A stretch of DNA of 64,000 nt from Perkinsus olseni (Eukaryota; Perkinsozoa; Perkinsida). A model generated the notes under the pieces. It was given only the letters and a program-made list of their open reading frames with translations, was not told the origin of the DNA and did not search any database. The DNA lies in contig JABANN010000078.1 in NCBI GenBank assembly GCA_013115125.1, forward strand, positions 1-64,000, written 5' to 3'. Below, one piece after another: positions 56,825 through 64,000 of this stretch (position 1 is the stretch's first letter; each line of letters starts with the position of its first letter). The position numbers were made by a program, and so were the translations under genes.

Positions 56825-59247
56825 ATGTTACTGCTATGGTTCGTTTCCGTCGCATCAGCGGCCGTCACTGACCCTACCGCAGCTCGACATGAGTTCCTTA
56901 AAAACGGCACTGTCGAGGTCGGCCAGTAACAGTCAAACAGGCGTGGTTGACGTGCCTCTCCAAAGTTTGAGTGAACGCTACCTCTCAGATCGTAGAGTAC
57001 GCAGTCCGACCGGGGTACTCAGCCGACGATGATATCGAGATCTTCTTTGGCGAATATCGGATCGCATGTGAGAGCGGCATCCCAATCCCTGGATCGGAGC
57101 CCTTGCGAATTGTCAGCATGGTTCGTGTCGATGGCACCGTGGAACATTTATCATGGGGGTCTTCAGTTCAAATGCAGAAGGACCAATTACACGTGAGCTT
57201 CGATCGTTTCGACCAACCATCGCAGTGGCACCCGGCCAATCGCACCTCAGTTTGTAGAGAAATGCTAGAAGAGCTTTCCCTATCGCCACCCAGAGCAGAA
57301 GCGACGGGCAGCGGTGATCGTCTATCTGCATGCTATCTTGAGCGCTGCAGGTATACTATTGACTATAACGCTAAGTTTGACTTCAACATAACACACTTCT
57401 TGGTCCCGACAGAACAGTATCGAGGAGATGTAGACGAGGATGGCTTCCCGACAGGCACGTCTCTGATCTACAGCACACGTGTCTGGATCAGCCGTGATAC
57501 TACACACAATCCACTCAGCACTCTTTGTCCGCCCCTGTCGCCCGCCGGCCAGTACAGACTGGACGGTACCTGTCTTCAGGTCCGGAAGTCCTGGATGCAA
57601 TTCGTACCCTTGCCAGTGTTACGCAACATAACTCCGAGTTAGACAATGAAATGCAGAATATGACGAAATTTGAATACGGCTGGAGTGTCGTCAAGGCCTT
57701 GAGAATGGCCCTCTCGGGTCAGTACAAAAACCCGAGAATCTACATAGTGTGTTCGGACTCAGCAATGCTGTAAATCTCACCCAAGCCTCTTCCGCCGACT
57801 GTCTCATCGGAGGTGGTCGTGTGCAGCAAGCACGAATTCAAGCCAGGGTTGCGTTCACCCTCCTCGGTATATCCCTAATTGTAACACAACAACTCTCTCA
57901 GCGCAATTCGCGAGTCGAACCTATTAGTACTGGTTGATAGTATGACTCGTCTCGGTACTATCGATAAGATGGGAACCGTTAATTTCGTATCCCTGGCTTC
58001 CTGCAGGCGATATGATCCCCGGACTTGAGTGGCGTAATTTTGGTATACTCAGACTCAGAGACTTCTGGCCACACGAGTACACCAATCGAACAAAGGTCAC
58101 ACGAGTCCTCCGCGCGCTGAACAGAGTTAGAGTTGGCAGGTTGGCGTGATGACCGGGCAGCAGTTCGACGAATTGAAGCGGTGGTTCGTAGAGGACTGGG
58201 CTAGACATAAAGACACCTTCGACCCTATCACTATCATCGATGCAGAAGCCGGGACACGTGTCTGGATGAGCCGAATGTGTCACGACCTGGTTGAGTATGG
58301 CCTCAAGAGAATGGCAGAGATGGGGGTGAGTAGGCCCGCAGTGGCCGCCTCCAAATGCTTGGAGGCACTTCATGGCTGCTTTTTGTGTCAATGCCGCTTC
58401 GATCTAGCACAGAAAGAAAACAATCGTGTGTCATTGTTCGTGTGCTGGCACCATGCCCAGCATCTCCGACCCCTAGGTTTCTCTGCGACCTGCCAGACCC
58501 CTGTTGAGAGACCACATCACAGTGTACGTGAAGCCTGGCTCATTGAAGCCCCTCGATGTCCGAGGCAACGCTTTCAACCGGAGGGCAGTTGCAAGATTCA
58601 TGCGAGTCTACCTCTCGTTCATACCCAAGCTGAGAGACCAGTTCATCCACGCCCGCGATTTCCTCAGAAAAGTGCCGGAGAGGCGGTTTTCTTGGCGCGC
58701 GACGTTTCCTTCAGGTCCTCGCCATGGACCTCACTCCAGTAGGCTACTTGATGGGTCAGTATTACGAGGCTGCGGTGGTCTCTCCTCTGGTCAACTACTG
58801 CTACGTACCATTGCGGATGCCCCGCCTGCTCCGGAACGGCACAGTCGTCTTCGGCGAGGTTGATGCCATGAAGCGCAATCGTTCGCTCTGCGCACTCAGA
58901 AATGATGATGTGGTGAGGCTCTCTGGGGTATGGCGAGCCCTCCGTTTCCCCCTCGTTACAAATTAAGGCGTATTTTGGCGTTGTGCCGTAGATGAAACCG
59001 GCAGCTCGTGGTCTCTCAGCTTTAGCTCGACTCGACTCACCGGCCTTACCTCCCGAACCCCCCTCAGGAGCTGGACAACGTCACCCTCACGCTTGAGGAC
59101 CGTCTCATCATGCTGGAGAACTACATAGATGTATTCTTCAACGCCCCCGAGCGACGTCCTCACTACCGTTGGGCGTTCATGACGATATCGGGTACGGTCT
59201 TATGTGCCCTCCTCTCTCTGGCGTACCTCGTACCTAAACGTGTTTGA
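56825..59247 (+). CDS. Type I membrane protein, tandem family copy A
   Basis: Family not recognised. ATG at 56825; signal peptide MLLLWFVSVASAAVTDP; then ARHEFLKNGTVE, an intron, and IVEYAVRPGYSADDDIEIFF. Successive short exons: MVRVDGTVEHLSWGSSVQMQ; YTIDYNAKFDFNITHFLVPT and DVDEDGFPT; VLDAIRTLASVTQHN, NMTKFEYGWSVVKALRMALS; GDMIPGLEWRNFGILRLRDF WPHEY; MTGQQFDELKRWFVEDWARH and VWMSRMCHDLVEYGLKRM; HITVYVKPGSLKPLDVRGNA, FMRVYLSFIPKLRDQFIHAR; MDLTPVGYLMGQYYEAAVVS, NYCYVPLRMPRLLRNGTVVF; ELDNVTLTLEDRLIMLENYI; and a C-terminal transmembrane segment TISGTVLCALLSLAYLV with tail PKRV. About ten introns, roughly 430-450 aa. Several N-x-T/S sites fit a glycosylated surface protein. Confidence 0.75.
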
Positions 59248-59600
59248 TGCTGCCGTCTTTCATGCTTCACGATCGTGACATTCGCGTCCCCCCCAGTGCT
59301 GCTCAATCGGATGGCTATCGTAGCTCTACCCTGCACGGATGCTGCATTAACGAAGCATCAACGACAAACAAGATACGATTGATACCATGCCATCTAGGGC
59401 GACTCGCCACTGGCGAGCCCTGCATTTTCTAGGCCCTTGCAATTTGTGGCTCTTCTGTGTTAACCCTGAGCATTGTAGATCTCGATGCGTAAGCACTCGC
59501 CATCTCACAAGTACGAGCGCCCTCGTTTAGAACTGTTCATCAACCCTGCCAACGGCGATCGCCCTGACTGAATACGAGCTCACGCTGCTAGTTCATAACA

Positions 59601-61500
59601 ATGCAATCCCCTCGGCTGCTTTCTGCCAGCCTGCATGCCCTGGTGATCCTAGCGGCAGCCACTGAACCAGCACGGCATGAATTTCTCAAGGAGCGCACAA
59701 TAGAGGTGCTGCTGAGTTGCTCGCCTCCATTCCCGTGCAGCGTTGCCCCTCGCGAGTGGCGCATGCTCTTTGGCAGGTCCTCGAGTACGAGTCCTCGCCT
59801 GACTATACCCTAGACGATGTCATAGATATCTATGTTGGGGAGTATAAGGTCGCAGGTAAGCACATCGTTGGTGTGTTCGGAATCCGCAATGTAGACGAAT
59901 GAAAAGGAGAGTTTGAGGTTTACTATTGCTGGCTCCCTAGCATCTTGGTCACAGCGCTATCGCAGTAGTTGCTACGCGTCGTCCATCCTTCTGTCAGCAT
60001 GGTTCGTGTCGATGGCACCGTGGAACATTTATCATGGTGGCCTTCAGTTCAAATGCAGAAGGACCAATTACATGTGAGCTTCGATGAATCGTTATGAGGA
60101 GCTGAGAAGACCTGCGGCGGCCTGGCTTAGGTACACTATAGACTACAATGCCAAGTTCGATTCTAACATAACGCATTTCTTGGTGCCAACCGAGAAGTAC
60201 GAGGGTCAGCTCGACGACGACGGTTTCCCTACTGGTGGGCTTTGGGAAGTCTGTGGGGTTTTGTAGGGATCGGTCCCAGGTCCTGAGGTTATGCGGGCGG
60301 TGCGCACCCTTGCAAGCTTGGTGACGGGAGAGAGCCCCGATTACAGCGAGGACCACATGAAGAACCTTACCAAGTTTGAATATGGCTGGACGTTCATCAA
60401 GGCTCTCCGAATGGCGTTATCGGGCGAGTGCTGCCCAACCATACACTGGCCCAACCTCGATCTCTCAGGCGATATGATACCCGGCCTGGAATGGCGCAAT
60501 TTCGGTATTCTGCGATTCCGAGATTTCTGGCCCAAGGAGTACAGCTCCAGGGCCTTAGTATTGCCATGTTGACGAATCGTCGAACCCTCGCCTGCTTTCA
60601 GGTTGGCAACATGACAGGGCAGCAATTCGACTCCTTCAAACGGTGGTTTATCGAGGACTGGGCCCGCCCCAGAGACACCTTCGATCCCGTAACCGTCATC
60701 CAGGTCGAGTCAGGCGAGCGAATATGGATGAGCAGGATGTGTCATGATCTAGTCGAGCACGGCCTCAAACAGATGGTCGAAATGGGTGTATCTATCGACA
60801 AGACCGAGTGGTCCCGGAGGTTGCAGATGTCAGGTTTCTCTCCGCGCCAATCATCCGGTATTTCGTGATCACATCCCAGTTTATGTGAACTACATCAAAC
60901 CCCTTGACGTTCGAGGGAACAGCTTCGACAGACGAGCGGTCGTGAGGTTCCTCCGCCTCTACATGTCTTTCATACCGCAAATGCGGGAACAGTTCATCCA
61001 CTCGAGGGACATGCTCAGGAAGGTGAGCCATAATAGGGAAGTCTCAGGATCCAATCTCCTCGACTCAGGCTTTGGCCATGGGCCTCATGCCAGTGGGCTA
61101 CTTCATGGGGAGCTACTACGAGCTTGATATCGTTCCACCACTGATTAACTACTGCTACATCCCCCTCAACATGCCCCGTCTGCTGCCCAATGGCTCGGCT
61201 GTCTACGGGACAGTTGATGCGATGAACCCTAATCGGTCACTTTGTGCATTGCCGAATGTTGATGTGGTAAGTCTGGCATCTACAACGTTGGAGATGTTGA
61301 CTGCTCCCCAGGAGCTCGGCAACGTTACGCTCACGATCGAGGACCGTTTGATAATGTTGGAGAATTATGTGGACCTGTTGTTCAACGCCCCGGAGAGATT
61401 CGAGCACCCGAAGCATCGCAGCGTTTTCATGATGGTCACTGGAACGATTGCATCTGGTGTACTTCTCATCGCGTATTGGGCACGAAAGCACAAGTGCTGA
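59601..61500 (+). CDS. Type I membrane protein, tandem family copy B
   Basis: Paralogue of copy A in the same orientation, starting about 350 bp after it ends. Signal peptide MQSPRLLSASLHALVILAAA, then EPARHEFLKERTIE, an intron, and VLEYESSPDYTLDDVIDIYV GEYK. The exon order and intron positions are the same as in A: MVRVDGTVEHLSWWPSVQMQ; YTIDYNAKFDSNITHFLVPT; VRTLASLVTG...NLTKFEYGWTFIKALRMALS; GDMIPGLEWRNFGILRFRDF; MTGQQFDSFKRWFIEDWARP, IWMSRMCHDLVEHGLKQM; HIPVYVNYIKPLDVRGNSFD; MSFIPQMREQFIHSRDM; MGLMPVGYFMGSYYELDIVP; ELGNVTLTIEDRLIMLENYV; transmembrane TGTIASGVLLIAYWA; tail RKHKC. Paralogues are about 65-75% alike except in one exon (see findings). Conserved N-glycosylation sites and Cys positions support a common fold. 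Function unknown. Confidence 0.75.
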
Positions 61501-61509
61501 CTCGACAGT

Positions 61510-62285
61510 GAAGAGGCTGCCTTGCATGTGAATCGCATGACGCGAATCTGCTATTGCTGTTGGACTATTGACTCGCGTTCTCGTAGTTTGTTTGGAGTAG
61601 AAGCGCTACGACGTAGACAGCCAGGTGTTGCTAGGGGAGCGGTGGCTCGCAGCTGCACCCTGCCCCACGATTTCTATGAGAAGAGCCTCTCACTTAGCAG
61701 AGGAGAGCTGGCGAGCTCGATCAGTCGGGCGAGTTGAATGGGTCGAGTGAACGCACTGACGAACCTCCTTCGCATGTCGCAGCCCGCATTAAACGCGTTC
61801 ATACAGAGCCGCGCCTTAGAACAGAAAGGCGCTTGACAGTGACGTCGTCGCGAGCATCTTTTCATATTCGGCCATGGACCCTCGTTTCAAGGCAAAAACT
61901 TGATCTAAGTTGTCAAGCCGCGAGCCTGATTTTTCGTTTGCTTGGTGAAAGGACATGCAGTGTAGGAACAGCGCGGAGACACCAGTAGCAAAAAAGCCCA
62001 AGTGCAGTATGGTGACATTATAGTGACGACTGTACGCTATGCATTAGCTGCCTCCCGGTCCAGAGCTACTCAACTGTTAGACTATCATCGCTGCCATTAC
62101 CTTCACTGCTACTGCGTATAATTAGTCTTGGATAACCGTCTGACCTCATTCTGGCCTCGCACTCGCATCCGTATGCGTTCTAGATTACCGTTCGCTATAA
62201 GTCGAATGACGGGCTCGATCCCTCCAATAAATGTTCGCAGACGCGCGCGGATGAGTTGGCAAGACATTTCCCTCAGTTGTTGAGA
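61510..62285. other. No gene recognised
   Basis: Intergenic between copy B and the second secreted-protein locus. Short open stretches only. Confidence 0.45.
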
Positions 62286-62297
62286 TCAAGCGTTCAG

Positions 62298-62678
62298 ATG
62301 CCCCCTCTCATCGGTGTTATTCTCCTCCTCGCTTGTAGTGGTCTAGTGCTAACTCAGCCGTCTGGTGAATATGGTGGTAATGTCTCAACTGTATTCGGCG
62401 ATGCTACGATCGATGTCGCATTCACAAGCCCAACCACCTTTGACATCTCGGCTACGTTCACTTCAACGGACGGAGGAGGAAACGGCACTGAGACGGGCGT
62501 TAGGTTCACTTACAACCCCTCAACAGGCGACATCACCGTTCAGGACACAGACAAGCTGCAGGAACTGATTAATAAAATAGGAGCGCCCATCAGTGCAGCT
62601 GACCTCGCTAACCTCAAGTATGACGGGAAGAATATTATCGTTGTGAACTTGGGTAACTTCGTTCTGAGGCCATGCTGA
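62298..62678 (+). CDS. Secreted protein, 126 aa, copy 2
   Basis: Same length and ends as the copy at 46832-47212. Signal MPPLIGVILLLACSGLVLTQ; mature part TVFGDATIDVAFTSPTTFDI, SATFTSTDGGGNGTETG, VRFTYNPSTGDITVQDTDKL, then QELINKIGAPISAADLANLK and KNIIVVNLGNFVLRPC. About five of six residues match copy 1 by eye. Differences cluster in the region just after the signal peptide and in the TPAGGTAS/TSTDGGGN loop. The first mature Cys of copy 1 (KYCGTT) is replaced (EYGGNV), leaving only the terminal Cys. Downstream non-coding sequence is also conserved for about 1 kb, so the unit of duplication was the whole locus. Confidence 0.8.
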   Translation: MPPLIGVILLLACSGLVLTQPSGEYGGNVSTVFGDATIDVAFTSPTTFDISATFTSTDGGGNGTETGVRFTYNPSTGDITVQDTDKLQELINKIGAPISAADLANLKYDGKNIIVVNLGNFVLRPC

Positions 62679-63354
62679 AGAATCGGTTGCCAGGAGTCTC
62701 CTATAGTGATTTAATCTTCTTGATTGTCTTCCAATGTCTCTTCCAGCCAGTCGGTTATCGGTCGGATGTCACTTCTTGAAAACTAATCATGCGTCTCCAG
62801 ACTAGGCCCACACATGCCTTTTCAGCAGTCTAAGCCGTACCCATCTCAACTCTTTTATGTGCGATGTTTTCGATGAGTACCACCATTGCTTCGAAGTCTT
62901 ATCCTCATCCCACGTCACTTTCGCATCATCTTTCAATGGTCTAGTCCTCGTATATGAAGTCTGGCTATTAGTCAGGGATGAAGCTTCTTGACCGACTTAA
63001 TGAAGTCGGACTTTCAAGTTACGTTCAGAGGCGAGAGGGGCTTGAAGACAAGTCCATCATCAGTCTGTGACGGTGAGTCAGTGTACTTGCTGTGTCTGCA
63101 AGTCATTGACTTGCGTCTGCAATGCAGATTGACATTGTTCCGTCTTTCGCAAGGCACAAACAGACCTCACGCCCCTGAGAAACTGGGGTCAACCTCCTGC
63201 TGATAATGGCACAATGTGTGAGTTAGACTTGTCCTTAGTGGACATCTCTCCGTGGCAGTCTCAGTGTGTATTAGATCCTGTGACAGAATCCTGCTCAGTG
63301 AGCTGGCAACAAAAAAGTCCTCAGCATAGCACAACCCTCCTCGCAGTGTCCGTC

Positions 63355-63765
63355 AGCAACACCTCGAACCATAAAGAGGAGGGCTACGGGTGGATGACTC
63401 GAGTAGGGGAGAGTCCACAACCCGGACCCCATTGTGGAGCAATACGGATCAGCACTGCGACGGACGAGGAAAGATGAAGTCTTCACTCTCATTCCCTGTC
63501 GTCCGATCACCTCACCGAGCGATAAGCTGATGAACTGATCTCCTCTACCGGAGAGTATCGAGACTCGCGTTGAGATGCTCGCGTTCCCCAAGAGGAATAC
63601 AGCGTTAACACCGCTATGAGGTGGAAGGTACCGCAGTATCGCGGCCTCTCCCATCTCATTCTAACTCGTACTGACGAGACTGCACGCGTTATCATACGTT
63701 GATATATCCAGAGGTTTGTTAACAACTCTGAGGACAACAGGTTGAGGAATAAACCTGTTATCAGC
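63355..63765. other. Conserved non-coding block, copy 2
   Basis: Partner of 50690-51107. Here it directly follows the 3' flank of the secreted-protein gene without the 2.6-kb extra segment. Confidence 0.6.
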
Positions 63766-64000
63766 AGTACGACGTGGGACGGCGTTTAGTTCATTAGGTG
63801 CTGTCACGACCTTAGGATGCGATGAGCGGAACATCTCGGCCGCGTTCGTTTTGACTGGTACGGACTACGTTGCCCGGCGTGGTCAAGTCACAGGCATTTC
63901 TGACGTGGTCGACCAGACTGACCACCGAATCAACGTAACTCTCCCGGAAACGGCTGGGCTACGTGTCATCACTGACGTTGGTGAATACCCGGATAAGTGC

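Overview
The window looks like nuclear DNA of a unicellular alveolate, most probably a perkinsid (Perkinsus or a close relative). This is an inference from gene style, not a database match. Genes are broken by many short GT-AG introns (mostly 40-70 nt), base composition is balanced, coding and non-coding DNA alternate densely on both strands, and lineage-restricted secreted or membrane proteins sit among conserved eukaryotic genes. All splice junctions were placed by eye, so internal exon edges are approximate unless coordinates are given. I saw no rRNA, tRNA or CRISPR array and no convincing retroelement.

Layout. 1-3.7 kb: poorly resolved minus-strand exons. 4.0-5.3 kb: WDR4/Trm82 tRNA-methyltransferase subunit (-). 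7.6-9.6 kb: C-terminal-motor kinesin-14 (+). 10.3-11.1 kb: small unknown protein (-). 11.6-13.2 kb: a subtilisin-like protease gene split by a local inversion, so its two catalytic halves point away from each other. 14.2-15.8 kb: GT61 glycosyltransferase (-). 17.5-17.9 kb: small membrane protein (-). 18.7-21.2 kb: AGC/NDR-like kinase (-). 21.4-23.4 kb: acyl-CoA-binding ankyrin protein, ACBD6-like (-). 25.3-26.3 kb: coiled-coil protein (-). 26.5-29.7 kb: acetyl-CoA synthetase (-). 30.0-33.8 kb: an unknown protein, a four-EF-hand protein and a coiled-coil protein (+). 34.3-37.7 kb: selenoprotein O (-), with an in-frame UGA, a downstream SECIS-like hairpin and a hAT-type MITE in an intron. 38.3-41 kb: coiled-coil protein (-). 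41.8-44.7 kb: single-domain voltage-gated cation channel with EF-hands (-). 45-46 kb: unresolved exons. 46.8-51.1 kb: secreted-protein locus, first copy, carrying a 2.6-kb insert. 51.7-55.9 kb: carboxyltransferase half of acetyl-CoA carboxylase (-). 56.8-61.5 kb: two tandem paralogues of an unrecognised type I membrane protein (+). 62.3-63.8 kb: second copy of the secreted-protein locus.

Together, the conserved genes cover acetyl-CoA and fatty-acid metabolism (acetyl-CoA synthetase, acetyl-CoA carboxylase, acyl-CoA-binding protein), flagellar or cytoskeletal functions (kinesin-14, coiled-coil proteins, EF-hand protein, channel), and secretory or surface biology (GT61, subtilisin, the two duplicated families). 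I see no operon-like logic; the metabolic genes are not adjacent. The strongest unusual signals are the UGA-SS C-terminus plus SECIS of SelO, the inverted subtilisin, the one-domain TLENW channel with an EF-hand tail, and the duplicated secreted and membrane families on the right side.
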